This document shows positions 54,417 to 64,000 of a stretch of 64,000 bases of DNA, piece after piece. The stretch covers positions 372,001 through 436,000 of the forward strand of contig NZ_CP073315.1 in the NCBI RefSeq assembly GCF_018140925.1, written 5' to 3'. Both the position numbers and the translations under genes were made by a program. Source of the stretch: Psychrobacillus sp. INOP01 (GTDB taxonomy: Bacteria > Bacillota > Bacilli > Bacillales_A > Planococcaceae). Within the stretch, counting starts at the first letter, position 1; the number at the start of each line of letters is the position of its first letter. The notes below the pieces were generated by a model that did no database searches, was not told where the DNA came from, and worked only from the letters and a program-made list of their open reading frames with translations.

Positions 54417-54462
54417 AAAAAATACCAACAATCAGTCACATATGTGAATAATTGTTGGCATA
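54417..54462 (-). terminator. Terminator of the membrane protein gene
   Basis: On the minus strand GCCAACAATTATTCACATA and TATGTGACTGATTGTTGGT pair and are followed by ATTTTTT. Confidence 0.85.
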
Positions 54463-54492
54463 TTATAGATATTGTTGTTTTATGTAATGTGA

Positions 54493-55050
54493 TTAAATGA
54501 AAATAAAATAACCAATGATTAATAGCAGTCCTAATATCCCGGAAATACTAAAATACACTAGCTTCAGAAGTAATCCAGAAAATAGCCATAATAGACAATT
54601 TCCAAAGATTAACCCGATCAATACTAATGGATCATCTCCGAAGTATATATCCCATACTTTAAAGGATAATGCTAATAACAATAGAGCCGAAAATACAAAT
54701 AGTAGTGGCGCCATTATAGATTTATTTTTTACTAGTTTAATAGCTATGTATAAAAAGGATAGAATAGCAATTGCGACAAGAATAATAGGTATAAAAATTG
54801 CTGTTGTAACGACAAACATGGATGCTAATAATAATGCGGTTAATATACCAATTACTGAATATAGTATTACTTTATACTTTTGTTTTTTTGCTAATACTGC
54901 CTTAGAGGCATTCTCCACTTGTTCGTCTTCCTGATTCTCTCCTTGGGCGTATAACGCCAAAAGAAAATCACAATAATGTTCGGGTAGAAGCCTGTTTTTT
55001 TTCCAAAAAGCAATTTCATTCATTATAATTTGCTTACGCTGCAGCGACAT
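54493..55050 (-). CDS. Membrane protein of unknown function
   Basis: A 185-aa protein: a soluble N-terminal part of about 55 residues (NEIAFWKKNRLLPEHYCDFLLALYAQGE reads like a short helical domain), then five membrane helices. I do not recognise the family with certainty; the N-terminus resembles that seen on some DUF2157-type membrane proteins. The start is ATG 55050 with AAAGAGG upstream. It lies just downstream of rpoD but beyond its terminator, so it is probably a separate unit. Confidence 0.7.
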   Translation of the reverse strand: MSLQRKQIIMNEIAFWKKNRLLPEHYCDFLLALYAQGENQEDEQVENASKAVLAKKQKYKVILYSVIGILTALLLASMFVVTTAIFIPIILVAIAILSFLYIAIKLVKNKSIMAPLLFVFSALLLLALSFKVWDIYFGDDPLVLIGLIFGNCLLWLFSGLLLKLVYFSISGILGLLLIIGYFIFI

Positions 55051-55107
55051 ATCTAGTCCTCTTTTCATCTGGTAAAACCAGTATTATAGGATTTATAGAA
55101 TATAGAA

Positions 55108-55135
55108 AAAGACATCCGCAGTGGATGCCTTCCAT
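55108..55135 (-). terminator. Terminator of dnaG-rpoD
   Basis: On the minus strand GGCATCCACT-GCGGATGTC forms a short stem followed by TTTTTC, right after the rpoD stop. Confidence 0.85.
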
Positions 55136-55136
55136 T

Positions 55137-56261
55137 CTATTCTAAAAAGTCTTTCAGACGTTTACTTCTAGAAGGGTGACGCAGTTTTCGTAGTGCTTTT
55201 GCCTCGATTTGACGAATACGCTCACGCGTAACTCCAAATACTTTTCCAACCTCTTCAAGGGTTCTCGTACGACCATCATCCAGACCGAAACGCAAGCGCA
55301 ACACGTTTTCTTCTCTGTCTGTTAGTGTATCTAAAACATCTTCCAATTGCTCTTTGAGAAGCTCGTAGGCAGCGTGATCAGAAGGAGACTGTGCATCTGC
55401 ATCTTCTATAAAATCACCTAAATGAGAATCATCCTCTTCTCCAATAGGAGTTTCTAAAGAAACAGGTTCTTGAGCAATTTTTAATATTTCACGAACTTTT
55501 TCTGCTGGCAAGTCCATTTCTTCCCCAATTTCTTCCGGAGAAGGTTCACGACCTAAATCTTGTAATAATTGGCGTTGAACTCGAATTAATTTATTTATTG
55601 TTTCTACCATATGCACAGGAATACGGATTGTTCTAGCTTGGTCTGCAATTGCACGTGTGATTGCTTGACGAATCCACCATGTTGCATAAGTACTGAATTT
55701 GAATCCTTTACGATGATCAAATTTCTCTACAGCTTTGATGAGCCCCATGTTACCTTCTTGGATAAGGTCTAAAAATAGCATTCCGCGCCCTACATAACGT
55801 TTTGCAATACTTACAACTAATCGAAGGTTTGCTTCCGCTAGACGTTTTCTAGCTTCTTCATCCCCTTGTTCAATACGCTCAGCAAGAGCAACCTCTTCAG
55901 AAGCTTTTAATAGGTCTACTCGCCCTATTTCCTTCAAGTACATACGAACGGGGTCATTGATCTTAACGCCGGGTGGGACACTTAGATCATTTAAATCAAA
56001 GGTCTCTTCTTTCCCTTTCATTAAACGATCTAAATCTTCCTCATCACCATCTTTACGGCTAAGTTCAATATTTCTACCTTCAAGATTGTCAATGAACTCT
56101 TCGATTTGATCAGATTCAAGTTCGAAATGGGCTAATTTTTCCGCAATATCATGATACGTCAGCTCACCATTTTTTTTACCTAATTCGATTAATTGTTTTT
56201 TTGCCTCGTCTAATGATAATTCAATTTCTGATTCTTTTGTACGTTCGGACTTGTCCGCCAT
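55137..56261 (-). CDS. rpoD: RNA polymerase sigma factor SigA
   Basis: The housekeeping sigma factor, 374 aa. Region 1.2 [16 protein letters not shown], region 2.1-2.4 from [19 protein letters not shown] to [22 protein letters not shown], region 3, and region 4.2 [30 protein letters not shown] are all in place. Region 1.1 is short and acidic as in Bacillus. GGAGGAATTC lies before the ATG. It follows dnaG by 28 bases (the macromolecular synthesis operon). Confidence 0.98.
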   Translation of the reverse strand: MADKSERTKESEIELSLDEAKKQLIELGKKNGELTYHDIAEKLAHFELESDQIEEFIDNLEGRNIELSRKDGDEEDLDRLMKGKEETFDLNDLSVPPGVKINDPVRMYLKEIGRVDLLKASEEVALAERIEQGDEEARKRLAEANLRLVVSIAKRYVGRGMLFLDLIQEGNMGLIKAVEKFDHRKGFKFSTYATWWIRQAITRAIADQARTIRIPVHMVETINKLIRVQRQLLQDLGREPSPEEIGEEMDLPAEKVREILKIAQEPVSLETPIGEEDDSHLGDFIEDADAQSPSDHAAYELLKEQLEDVLDTLTDREENVLRLRFGLDDGRTRTLEEVGKVFGVTRERIRQIEAKALRKLRHPSRSKRLKDFLE

Positions 56262-56289
56262 AAGAATTCCTCCTTTTACTACCGGATAG

Positions 56290-58119
56290 TTACTCTAAAG
56301 TTCCCAAAGACTTTCTCAACTGTATCGCTTCTTGAGCCAGTTCCAACGCTTTGGAAATATCACTCATTTTTTCTGCTTCTTTTGCTTCATGTAACTTACG
56401 TGAAATACGTAGTTCAATCCGGTATTTTCGTATATGGCGCAAACAGTCCATGACTTCCTCTGTTTCATGCTCTGGATCACGTTCTGAGAGCGCTGCTTCC
56501 ATTACTATTTTTCTTAATTCCGCATCATTTAATACTTCTAAAAAACGTTGATAGTCACCATCTGGATACTCTTCATAAAATCCAGTTAATCGAACAAATA
56601 CAACTTCATAAGCATCTCTGATAAAACATTGATCTTCTAAATTCCTTCTTGCAATATCAATTACGCTAGGATTATGAAGCATATGGGAAAGTAATATTCG
56701 CTCTGCTCTTTCGTCTGCGGATATCGATTTCTTGATCTTCGGCATCTCAGGTTTAATTGTTAAAGGAGTAGAAGACTCATGCTTAGATTGTTTTGCTATT
56801 TTCCCTTGAATTTTACGTAAATGCTGGTAAATAGCTTCTTCTGATACATTAGTTTCTTGTGAAAGTTGACGAATATACAAATCACGTTCAACTGAAGAAC
56901 TTCTATCACTCAGTATTTCCAATATCTCTTGGATATACTGTAAAGTATCATTTTCATTATTAAAATTTTTGTCTCTTTTTGAAACAATCATCATAAATGA
57001 CAAATAGGAATGCGGCTTTTCAATAATCTTTGTTCGAAATGCTTCTTCCCCATAATTTTTAATATAGTCATCCGGATCCATTGCATCTGGAATAATTGCA
57101 ATTTCCGTTTGTATTTGATGGGCTTGCAATGCTGTAGAAGCTTTTTTAGCTGCCTCCATACCGGCACGATCGCCATCAAAACAAAGCGTGACATGAGAAG
57201 TAAGTCTATTTAGTTTGGTTATATGAGAAGACGTCAATGCGGTACCCATAGTTGCAATTCCATTCTCGATACCTGCCTTAGATGCAGCAATAACATCTAG
57301 AAAACCTTCAAATACGATCACATTACGTTGTTTTCGAATGTCTAATCTTGCTTTATCTAAATTATAAAGCACCTGGCTTTTTTGGAATATTGGAGATTCT
57401 GGACTATTTAGATACTTAGCTTCATTTTCATTCTTTTCAAGTATTCTACCGGAAAAGGCAATAACATACCCAGTTTCATCAAAAACTGGGAACATAATTC
57501 TCCCACGAAACCGATCGAAATACTTTAATTCATTTTCTTTTCGGATAATGAGACCAGTTTTCTCAATTTCTTGTAAATCCATACCTTTACGTTCAAGTAA
57601 CGTAGTTAATGCATCCCATTTTGGCAGAGACCACCCTATTTTATACTTTTCGATAATCTCTTTAGAAAACCCTCTTTCTTCGAGATAATGTAATGCATTT
57701 TCTCCTTCCTCTGTATGAAGCAGTAAATGATGAAAATAGTCACTTGCAAACTCATGCGCTTTTTTCATTAAGGAAATCTCTTTTGACACAGGTGCTTTTG
57801 ACTCTGTATCGCCAGAAGAACTTTCTTCAATAGTCAAACCAATTCGACTACCAAGTTTACTAACAGCATCTTGAAAAGAGAGATTTTCAATATCCATTAA
57901 AAATGTAATTACATTCCCACCAGCTCCACAACCAAAGCAATGAAAAATTTGCTTTTCATGTGTTACTGAAAAAGATGGTGTCTGTTCACCATGAAAAGGA
58001 CATAGACCAAAATAGTTTCGACCTCTTTTGGTGAGTTGAACATATTCGCTTATGACGTCGACAATATCATTGTTATTTCTAACTTGTTCGATTACCTCTT
58101 CTTCTATACGACCCGACAC
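56290..58119 (-). CDS. dnaG: DNA primase
   Basis: A 609-aa primase. The zinc-binding domain has [15 protein letters not shown] and [11 protein letters not shown] (CHC2 type), followed by the RNA polymerase domain with the TOPRIM core [13 protein letters not shown] and [13 protein letters not shown], and a helicase-binding C-terminal domain. I use GTG 58119 (protein starting [12 protein letters not shown]) because relatives start here; the open frame runs 20 codons further upstream without similarity. Operon with rpoD. Confidence 0.96.
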   Translation of the reverse strand: MSGRIEEEVIEQVRNNNDIVDVISEYVQLTKRGRNYFGLCPFHGEQTPSFSVTHEKQIFHCFGCGAGGNVITFLMDIENLSFQDAVSKLGSRIGLTIEESSSGDTESKAPVSKEISLMKKAHEFASDYFHHLLLHTEEGENALHYLEERGFSKEIIEKYKIGWSLPKWDALTTLLERKGMDLQEIEKTGLIIRKENELKYFDRFRGRIMFPVFDETGYVIAFSGRILEKNENEAKYLNSPESPIFQKSQVLYNLDKARLDIRKQRNVIVFEGFLDVIAASKAGIENGIATMGTALTSSHITKLNRLTSHVTLCFDGDRAGMEAAKKASTALQAHQIQTEIAIIPDAMDPDDYIKNYGEEAFRTKIIEKPHSYLSFMMIVSKRDKNFNNENDTLQYIQEILEILSDRSSSVERDLYIRQLSQETNVSEEAIYQHLRKIQGKIAKQSKHESSTPLTIKPEMPKIKKSISADERAERILLSHMLHNPSVIDIARRNLEDQCFIRDAYEVVFVRLTGFYEEYPDGDYQRFLEVLNDAELRKIVMEAALSERDPEHETEEVMDCLRHIRKYRIELRISRKLHEAKEAEKMSDISKALELAQEAIQLRKSLGTLE

Positions 58120-58290
58120 TTTTTCACCATCTTTGCTTGCTACTTTAATAATTCGTGAAAGGAAAGAAAAATCCTGCAAGAATCGACAAAAAAATCATAG
58201 AAATAATTTCATAATAGTTATTTTCCACAAATAACTATTATAAAACATTTTAAACTATTAATCTATCTTTATATATTCGATATACAATAG

Positions 58291-58322
58291 AAAAAACCTT
58301 TTCACAAGTGTGAATCGGTTTA
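58291..58322 (-). terminator. Terminator of ccpN-ppsR
   Basis: On the minus strand AAACCGATTCACACTTGTGAAAAGGTTTTTTC forms a hairpin with a T run, 14 bases after the ppsR stop. Confidence 0.85.
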
Positions 58323-58335
58323 AAAATCTTCCAAA

Positions 58336-59145
58336 TTATTTTTGTTGAATATGATTGATTACTACATTAGCAGTTTCTTCCACCGCTCTGTTCGTCACAT
58401 CAATTACTATACAACCAATTTTTTTAGCGATTTTCTCGAAGTGGATAATTTCCTCATTGATTCTTTCTATTTTAGCATAACTTGCATCATCATTTAAACC
58501 AATTGCTTTTAATCTTTCTTTTCTAATAAAATTAAGTTTTTCTGGAGTAATGACTAATCCAACACATTTAGCTGGGTCTACTTGGAAAAGTTGCTCTGGT
58601 GGTTCAACTTCTGGTACAAGTGGAACGTTTGCTACTTTAAATCTTTTGTTCGCCAAATACTGTGACAATGGCGTTTTAGAAGTTCGTGATACCCCTATAA
58701 GAACTATATCGGCTTGGAGTAAACCTCTAGGATCTCTTCCATCGTCATATTTTACTGCAAATTCGATTGCTTCAATTTTTTTAAAGTAGTCTTCATCTAA
58801 CTTCCTTACCAAACCAGGTTCTTCAAAAGGTTTTTCATCTAATTCTTTTTCAAATAGATTAATAACCGGCCCTATTAAATCGACAGACTCTAAATTGTAT
58901 AACTTACAATACTCTATTAATGCTTGACGCATTTGAGTTTGCACAAGTGTATACAAGATTATAGCTCCTTGCTCTTTAGCAAGTTCTGTAATTTCTTTAA
59001 TATGGTCTAAAGAATCAATATGAGTAAATCTCTTGAATTTAGTATGCTGTAGACCAGGTCTAAACTGACTTATTGCCGCTTTTGCTACTAGTTCGCCCGT
59101 TTCTCCAATGGAATCCGAGACTATAAACAGGTTTAGCATTTTCAT
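58336..59145 (-). CDS. ppsR: Pyruvate, phosphate dikinase regulatory protein (YqfL)
   Basis: A 269-aa bifunctional kinase/phosphorylase of the DUF299 family. The N-terminal [13 protein letters not shown] and the P-loop [15 protein letters not shown] (about 149-163) are diagnostic. Family members switch PPDK or PEP synthase off and on using ADP and phosphate. In B. subtilis the homologue modulates CcpN, and the two genes are adjacent here too (11-base gap). AAGGAGTG precedes the ATG. Confidence 0.94.
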   Translation of the reverse strand: MKMLNLFIVSDSIGETGELVAKAAISQFRPGLQHTKFKRFTHIDSLDHIKEITELAKEQGAIILYTLVQTQMRQALIEYCKLYNLESVDLIGPVINLFEKELDEKPFEEPGLVRKLDEDYFKKIEAIEFAVKYDDGRDPRGLLQADIVLIGVSRTSKTPLSQYLANKRFKVANVPLVPEVEPPEQLFQVDPAKCVGLVITPEKLNFIRKERLKAIGLNDDASYAKIERINEEIIHFEKIAKKIGCIVIDVTNRAVEETANVVINHIQQK

Positions 59146-59156
59146 CGTTTCACTCC

Positions 59157-59795
59157 TTATAGATCGTGGTCATCGGCTAAAGATAAAAAGGCCCGGGTAA
59201 TATTAGTTTTTGTAATTCTACCAATAACTTCTAACCCTTCTTTACCTTCTTTTACAACTGGTAATGAATCGATTTGTCGATTCATTAATTTTTTGGCCAC
59301 TTCAAAAAGTGTATCCTCTTTCAAACAATATGTGATATTAGGCATTCTTGTCATAATCATATGTACTGGAATTTTGTTCAAATCTTGGTTACCAATACTT
59401 GTACGTAAGAAATCTTTCCTAGAAAGAACTCCTGAAAGTAATGAATTTTTATCTAATACAAATAATGATCCTACATCCTCTAAGAACATATGGCATATAG
59501 CATCATACACAGTCATGCCTTCATCAACAACTACTGGTATAGATTGAAAATCCTTCACCATCATTTGCGCTATATTATCTGAAATAGCTTGGCTTGTTTT
59601 TTTGCCAGAATAAAAGTACCCCACACGTGGACGAGCATCTAGAAAGCCTGCCATCGTTAATATAGCTAGATCTGGACGTAATGTGGATCTAGTTAAATTA
59701 AGTCGCTCCGCAATTTGTTCGCCAGTGATAGGACCGTTTCCTTTTACTATGTCCAAAATTTCATTTTGCCGTTTGTTGAGTTCGATTGGACTCAC
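59157..59795 (-). CDS. ccpN: Catabolite repressor CcpN
   Basis: A 212-aa repressor of gluconeogenic genes (gapB, pckA in B. subtilis). The N-terminal winged helix ([31 protein letters not shown]) is followed by two CBS domains (about 75-130 and 140-205) that sense nucleotides. Start is GTG with GAGG close upstream; the protein then begins like B. subtilis CcpN (MSxIELNKRQ). Operon with ppsR, divergent from glyS. Confidence 0.94.
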   Translation of the reverse strand: MSPIELNKRQNEILDIVKGNGPITGEQIAERLNLTRSTLRPDLAILTMAGFLDARPRVGYFYSGKKTSQAISDNIAQMMVKDFQSIPVVVDEGMTVYDAICHMFLEDVGSLFVLDKNSLLSGVLSRKDFLRTSIGNQDLNKIPVHMIMTRMPNITYCLKEDTLFEVAKKLMNRQIDSLPVVKEGKEGLEVIGRITKTNITRAFLSLADDHDL

Positions 59796-59875
59796 CGCCT
59801 CAAAGTGTTATACTTCATACTGAATTATTATATACTATTTCCTAGGTGATTGCGAAGTAAAGTAGCTCGTGATAC

Positions 59876-60085
59876 AATAGCTACAAATAATAAAGCGTTG
59901 AAGAGCATTATAAGTACTACACCATAAGCGAGTGGCGACAGTGAAAGCCCACATTGTAGGAAAACGGCAGCTCAGAGCTTATGCTTTTAAAGAGGATTGT
60001 TTTTTAACAATCAATCGGGGTGGAACCGCGGGTTAATAACTCGTCCCCGGGCACAATTGCCCGGAGGCGAGTTATTTTGTTTTCC
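59876..60085 (+). promoter_or_regulatory. Glycine T-box leader of glyS
   Basis: The T-box sequence GGGTGGAACCGCGG (60017-60030) is followed by the terminator pair AATAACTCGTCCCCGGGCA and TGCCCGGAGGCGAGTTATT (60034-60076). The T-box bases overlap the left arm's base, giving the antiterminator alternative. Stem I lies at about 59895-59965, with a candidate GGC specifier in GTGGCGACAG. Uncharged tRNA-Gly should allow read-through into glyS. Confidence 0.9.
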
Positions 60086-60118
60086 GGGTAAAACACAAAA
60101 TTTTATGGAGGTTTTCAA

Positions 60119-61501
60119 ATGACAATTACAATGGAAAACGTAGTTAGTTTAGCAAAACAAAGAGGTTTTGTATTTCCTGGATCTGAAATTTATGGTGGTC
60201 TAGCTAATACATGGGATTACGGTCCCCTTGGCGTGGAACTAAAAAACAACATCAAAAAAGCTTGGTGGAAAAAATTTGTTCAAGAATCACCATATAACGT
60301 AGGTTTAGATGCAGCTATTTTGATGAATCCAAAAACTTGGGTAGCATCCGGTCATATTGGTAACTTTAATGATCCAATGATTGACTGTAAAAAATGTAAA
60401 TCACGTCACCGCGTAGATAAAATTATTGAAGATGCACTAGACAAAAAAGGTATTGAAATGGTAATTGACGGCCTTTCATTTGAGAAAATGGAAGAAATCA
60501 TGAAAGAGCACAATGTTGTTTGTCCATCATGTGGTGCTTTCGATTACACAGAAATCCGTCAATTCAACTTAATGTTCAAAACGTTCCAAGGGGTAACAGA
60601 AGCTTCTACAAATGAAATCTTCTTACGCCCTGAAACTGCACAAGGTATTTTTGTGAATTATAAAAACGTTCAACGCTCTATGCGCAAAAAAATGCCATTC
60701 GGAATTGCACAAGTAGGTAAAAGTTTCCGTAATGAAATTACACCTGGTAACTTCACATTCCGTACTAGAGAGTTCGAACAAATGGAACTAGAATTCTTCT
60801 GTAAGCCTGGCGAAGATATGGAGTGGTTTGAATTCTGGCGTAATTATTGTAAAGAATGGCTCTTAAACCTAGGTGTGTCTGAGGATACTATTCGTTTACG
60901 TGACCATTCGGAAGACGAGCTTTCTCATTACTCAAACGCAACAACAGATATTGAATATAAGTTCCCGTTCGGTTGGGGTGAGCTATGGGGTATTGCAGAT
61001 AGAACGGATTTTGATTTAAAACAGCATATGGAACATTCTGGGGAAGATTTCAATTATATTGACCCAGTTACTAATGAACGATATGTACCATACTGTATCG
61101 AACCATCTCTAGGAGCTGACCGTGTTACATTAGCATTCCTTTGTGAAGCATTTGATGAGGAAGAATTAGAAGGTGGAGATATTCGTACAGTATTACGTTT
61201 CCACCCTGCATTAGCACCAGTTAAAGCTGCAATTTTACCACTTTCCAAAAAATTGTCTGAAGGTGCAACGGCTTTATTCTCAGATTTAAGTAAGCACTTC
61301 ATGGTGGATTATGATGAATCTCAGTCTATCGGTAAACGTTACCGTCGACAAGATGAAATCGGAACTCCTTTCTGTATCACTTACGACTTCGATTCAGAAA
61401 CAGATGGCCAGGTCACTGTACGTCACCGTGATTCAATGGAACAAACAAGAATGCCAATTGCCGATGTAAAAGCTTATATCGAAGAGCACTTACAGTTTTA
61501 A
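60119..61501 (+). CDS. glyS: Glycyl-tRNA synthetase (alpha2 type)
   Basis: A 460-aa class II synthetase of the homodimeric type, not the glyQ/glyS tetramer of B. subtilis. [20 protein letters not shown], motif 2 region [18 protein letters not shown] and the motif 3 region [14 protein letters not shown] are present, and the C-terminal anticodon-binding domain starts near 360. Two CxxC pairs around 85-145 (CKKC, CPSC) are a zinc-like insert. GGAGG lies 8 bases before the ATG. Controlled by the upstream T-box. Confidence 0.96.
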   Translation: MTITMENVVSLAKQRGFVFPGSEIYGGLANTWDYGPLGVELKNNIKKAWWKKFVQESPYNVGLDAAILMNPKTWVASGHIGNFNDPMIDCKKCKSRHRVDKIIEDALDKKGIEMVIDGLSFEKMEEIMKEHNVVCPSCGAFDYTEIRQFNLMFKTFQGVTEASTNEIFLRPETAQGIFVNYKNVQRSMRKKMPFGIAQVGKSFRNEITPGNFTFRTREFEQMELEFFCKPGEDMEWFEFWRNYCKEWLLNLGVSEDTIRLRDHSEDELSHYSNATTDIEYKFPFGWGELWGIADRTDFDLKQHMEHSGEDFNYIDPVTNERYVPYCIEPSLGADRVTLAFLCEAFDEEELEGGDIRTVLRFHPALAPVKAAILPLSKKLSEGATALFSDLSKHFMVDYDESQSIGKRYRRQDEIGTPFCITYDFDSETDGQVTVRHRDSMEQTRMPIADVKAYIEEHLQF

Positions 61502-61554
61502 TAAAAATATACTGTCTACTAACTCAATTTTGAGTGAAAAAATGTCAGACTAAT

Positions 61555-61606
61555 AACGCAAGAATGTATGTTCATCAATCTGAACAACATTCTTGCGTTT
61601 TGCTTT
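61555..61606 (+). terminator. Terminator of glyS
   Basis: AACGCAAGAATGT and ACATTCTTGCGTT form a stem with an inner GTTCA/TGAAC pairing, followed by TTGCTTT. Confidence 0.88.
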
Positions 61607-61634
61607 ACCAGTAAAATAAGAAAGATGAATCCAT

Positions 61635-61805
61635 TGAAATGCGTTCTATACGGTTGTGCGCTTGCCGCACGCTACGCATGAGCCTTCAAGAATGGTCGCT
61701 GTTGCTCCTGCGCGAAGGTCGTCGCAGCAAAAGCGGCTCGCTCCTTCATCCTTTTTGAAGTTTCATTCTTCGCGCTTCTCCGGCTTGGAAGGCGCACTCC
61801 TAGGT
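61635..61805. repeat. GC-rich dispersed sequence after glyS
   Basis: GC-rich island with short inverted pairs (TGTGCGCTTGCCGCACG, GAAGGTCGTCGCAGC, CTTGGAAGGCGCACTCC). It is of the same general character as the stretch at 5575-5765. No coding frame is believable. Confidence 0.45.
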
Positions 61806-61898
61806 AATTGCTCTGAAAATGATGTTTCACATTAAATGTTATCAATCTTCGTTTCTATAACACTCACTCTGCTTAATCTTAATATTAAAATCTACTCA

Positions 61899-62091
61899 CT
61901 TATTGATTGGAGTGTAACGCGGCGACTCCAGCGGGAACAGCGAGAAAGTCGAAACCCCGCAGTGAGCAATTTAAAGGAACGAAGGCTAAGAACGCCACCT
62001 CGTGTGGCAACGCCTTCGTGACCAACATCCTGTTGGCCTGAGGAGGCTCGACCTCGCCCGCGGAAAGCGTCCGCGTGAAACGGAGATCATA
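61899..62091 (+). repeat. Dispersed repeat family A, copy A7 (long form)
   Basis: TTGATTGGAGTG, GCGGCGACTCCAGCGGGAAC, GAAAGTCGAAACCCCGCAG, the inner block (GGCAACGCCTTCGTGACC, ATCCTGTTGGCC), then GCCCGCGGAAAGCGTCCGCG and GAAACGGAGATCA. It is the most complete copy of the long form. Confidence 0.85.
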
Positions 62092-62185
62092 GGTTTACTA
62101 TCACTTCACTATGACTTACCTTCTTTGATCATCGTTCCTATAACACTTACTCTACTACATCACAAAGTTAAGATTCACTCACCTA

Positions 62186-62306
62186 TTGATTGGAGTGTAA
62201 CGCGGCGTCTCCAGCGGGAACAGCGTTAGGTGAAGACCCCGCAGCGTAGCGAGGAGGCTGAGGCAACGCCCGCGGAAAGCGTCCGCGTGAAACGGAAATC
62301 ACAGCT
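62186..62306 (+). repeat. Dispersed repeat family A, copy A8 (short form)
   Basis: The same ends as A7 about 95 bases further on: TTGATTGGAGTG, GCGGCGTCTCCAGCGGGAAC, GTGAAGACCCCGCAG, GCCCGCGGAAAGCGTCCGCG and GAAACGGAAATCA, but without the inner block. A7 and A8 are a direct tandem pair between glyS and recO. Confidence 0.85.
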
Positions 62307-62366
62307 ATACCTAATTAATCCTATATTTAATTTACACAAAAAGATTATATCTCCGGTGCATACAAC

Positions 62367-62411
62367 AAAAAATCCAAGCCCAAAGAATTATTCTTCTTCG
62401 GGACTTGGATC
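62367..62411 (-). terminator. Terminator of era-recO, overlapping the recO 3' end
   Basis: On the minus strand ATCCAAGTCCCGAAGAAG and the distal CTTTGGGCTTGGAT pair and are followed by TTTTTTG. The left arm lies within the last codons of recO (stop at 62388-62390). Confidence 0.88.
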
Positions 62412-63176
62412 TTCTTTTTTAGGTGTGAAAAACTCTGGGGTTTTCTCCATTTGATCTAAAAAATTTTGTGACTTTAATCTTATACCTACTTGTTCACTAT
62501 AAATAGTTCGGACAATTTTTTTGATAAAGCCCTTTGTTTCTTTTTTGAGTGTCAGCTTACCTACCTGATCAATAGGAACTGTATAAAAGGTTCGGATAAG
62601 CTTCACCTGAGATGGAGAAAGCCTTATGATATATGGGTCAATTGAAAAACATCGATGACAAAGAAATCCTATTTGAGAAAAAGAAAAAGCAAATTCTCCA
62701 TCTGTTGCACCGCAATTCGTACATTGGTGAAGAGTTGGATAAATACCTGCTGTAGGGAGAAGCTTCCATTCCACAAACAAACTGATTGCCTCTGGATCAT
62801 ATTCCTCTGAAATTGCATGTAACGCCTGCTGCAAGATTTCGAATAACTGCGGCTTCGGCGATTCATCATCGATTAACTTATCTACTAATTCCATTATAAA
62901 ACTTGCATATGCTGTAGCAAAAATATCTTCTCGAATAGATCTCATGGAGTCAATAATTTCACCTTGCTGCAAAGTACCCATTCCTCTTCCCTGCTGAATC
63001 AAAAAATAGCCGTACGTAAAAGGCTGAGAGATTGAAGCTAAACGGCTCGTTGGTTTCTTTGCCCCTCGAGCCATAGCTGCTCGCTTCCCTAATTCACGTG
63101 AAAAAATGGTAACAATTTTGTTGGATTCGCCATAAGAAGAAGCTCGTAAGACAATACCCTCTACTTTTTGTAGCAA
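62388..63176 (-). CDS. recO: DNA repair protein RecO
   Basis: A 262-aa recombination mediator that loads RecA with RecF/RecR. The N-terminal OB domain starts VEGIVLRASSYGESNKIVTIF; the zinc cluster is CTNCGATDGEFAF and then FLCHRCF (about 148-173). The start is TTG with GAAGGGAAGG upstream. It follows era by 17 bases, the usual order. Its last codons form one arm of the terminator. Confidence 0.95.
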   Translation of the reverse strand: MLQKVEGIVLRASSYGESNKIVTIFSRELGKRAAMARGAKKPTSRLASISQPFTYGYFLIQQGRGMGTLQQGEIIDSMRSIREDIFATAYASFIMELVDKLIDDESPKPQLFEILQQALHAISEEYDPEAISLFVEWKLLPTAGIYPTLHQCTNCGATDGEFAFSFSQIGFLCHRCFSIDPYIIRLSPSQVKLIRTFYTVPIDQVGKLTLKKETKGFIKKIVRTIYSEQVGIRLKSQNFLDQMEKTPEFFTPKKEDPSPEEE

Positions 63177-63193
63177 TTGCCTTCCCTTCTTTC

Positions 63194-64000
63194 TTAGTAC
63201 TCGTCGTCTCTAAAACCATAATCTTTCAAATGGGCTGATTTATTTCGCCAATCTTTTTGTACCTTTACCCAAAGCTCTAAGTACACATTTGTTCCTAAAA
63301 GCATTTCGATATCCTTACGTGCTCTTGTCCCAACTTCTTTAAGTAAAGCACCTTTTTTACCGATGACAATTCCTTTTTGGGAATCTCTTTCTACTACAAT
63401 CGTTGCAGAAACACGAATCATATCTTTTTCCGTATCTTCTTCTTTTTTAATTTTATCAATTACAACAGCAATTGAATGCGGAATTTCTTCTCTCGTTAAA
63501 TGTAAAACTTTTTCACGAATTAGCTCTGAAATGATAAATCTTTCTGGGTGATCCGTTACTTGATCGGCTGGATAGTATTGTGGTCCTTGTGGTAAATATG
63601 ATTGAATTGTTTCAAGTAGTTTATCTACGTTATTACCTTGCAGAGCAGAAATTGGAAGAATTTCAGCGAAGTCATATTTTTTTGTATATGATTCAATAAT
63701 ATCAACTAATTTTTCAGGATGAACCTGGTCAATTTTATTGATCACAAGAAATACTGGTGTTTCATTTTTTTCTAGCATCTCCATAATATACTCGTCGATT
63801 TTCCCTCTTGGTTCTACTGCGTTTACCATGAACATAATTACATCTACTTCACGAAGAGTATTTTTAGCAACCTTAAGCATAAAGTCACCAAGCTTATGTT
63901 TTGGAATATGAATCCCCGGTGTATCGATGAAGATCATTTGACTGTTATCTAGAGTTAGAACACCTTGTACTTTGTTTCTAGTTGTTTGAGGCTTGTCACT
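63194..64000 (-). CDS. era: GTPase Era, 5' end outside the window
   Basis: 269 codons are visible, running off the right edge; the missing N-terminus would hold the P-loop. Visible motifs: the switch I region [14 protein letters not shown]3 [15 protein letters not shown]4 VINKIDQV, and the C-terminal KH domain with [21 protein letters not shown]. Era binds 16S rRNA and checks 30S assembly. An internal ATG at 63937 lies in the G3 region and is not a start. Operon with recO. Confidence 0.96.
   Translation of the reverse strand, partial: SDKPQTTRNKVQGVLTLDNSQMIFIDTPGIHIPKHKLGDFMLKVAKNTLREVDVIMFMVNAVEPRGKIDEYIMEMLEKNETPVFLVINKIDQVHPEKLVDIIESYTKKYDFAEILPISALQGNNVDKLLETIQSYLPQGPQYYPADQVTDHPERFIISELIREKVLHLTREEIPHSIAVVIDKIKKEEDTEKDMIRVSATIVVERDSQKGIVIGKKGALLKEVGTRARKDIEMLLGTNVYLELWVKVQKDWRNKSAHLKDYGFRDDEY

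Noticed and set aside
61836-62454. Three consecutive plus-strand frames between glyS and recO
   Set aside because: They read through repeats A7 and A8 and share translated blocks only because the DNA repeats are similar.
1-64000. Possible CRISPR arrays, IS elements, prophage genes, toxin-antitoxin or defence clusters
   Set aside because: No array of evenly spaced repeats, transposase, integrase, phage structural gene or defence-type operon was found. The repeats seen are dispersed and non-coding.
1-64000. tRNA or rRNA genes
   Set aside because: I saw no cloverleaf with GTTCRANYC-type arms and no rRNA sequence; a tRNAscan run would settle it.

Overview
The window reads as the chromosome of a low-GC Gram-positive bacterium of the order Bacillales, most likely of the Planococcaceae/Caryophanaceae type (Lysinibacillus, Psychrobacillus, Solibacillus and relatives). 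The gene order follows the B. subtilis yqf-yqh segment closely: spoIIIA, efp, pepP, lipM/yqhL, gcvT-PA-PB, aroK, comG, yqgY-yqgQ, pst, pbpA, sodA, ispG, zur, nfo, cshB, ispH, trmK, cccA, rpoD, dnaG, ppsR, ccpN, glyS, recO, era. Intergenic regions carry GC-rich dispersed repeats of the kind I associate with that family. Genus assignment is an inference; there is no rRNA here.

Layout. 1-3271: an eroded spoIIIA locus (AC, AD, AE, AF and AG recognisable, AH cut by the window edge, no AA or AB found), followed by a repeat-filled gap. 3272-9811: efp, pepP, a YqhR-like membrane gene, a class II (B12-dependent) ribonucleotide reductase behind tandem NrdR boxes, lipM and yqhL. 9877-12211: an AAA+ ATPase, a DUF2809 membrane protein and a DinB-type protein. 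12516-16720: glycine cleavage genes under a tandem glycine riboswitch. 16811-21180: shikimate kinase and the competence pseudopilus operon comGA-GG. 21356-29137: a Cys-containing HTH regulator, yqgY, yqgX, yqgW, yqgU, ltaS, yqgQ, yqgN, rpmG and two small membrane proteins. 29818-34316: pstSCAB-phoU behind a Pho box. 35179-43351: pbpA, sodA, a DUF456 gene, a Na/Pi cotransporter, DUF1189, a LysM protein, ispG and a nucleotidase. 43483-51874: a decayed XRE gene, zur-znuB-znuC, yqfT, nfo, cshB, yqfQ, ispH, nif3 and trmK. 51963-64000: cccA, an acyl-CoA dehydrogenase, a membrane protein, rpoD, dnaG, ppsR, ccpN, T-box-glyS, recO and era (5' end off the window).

Most of this is conserved housekeeping: envelope (ltaS, pbpA), isoprenoids (ispG, ispH), phosphate and zinc supply, competence, one-carbon/glycine metabolism, DNA repair and core information processing. 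The unexplained content is in the gaps. Three non-coding repeat families stand out. Family A is a GC-rich, about 100-190 bp repeat with eight copies. Family B is an about 0.6 kb composite element with three copies, built from a long hairpin, an AT-rich linker and a family A copy. Family C is a 3'-end element with three copies whose first bases are the TAA stop codon of the gene in front of it. I saw no insertion sequence, prophage, CRISPR array, tRNA or rRNA, and no clearly new multi-gene system.
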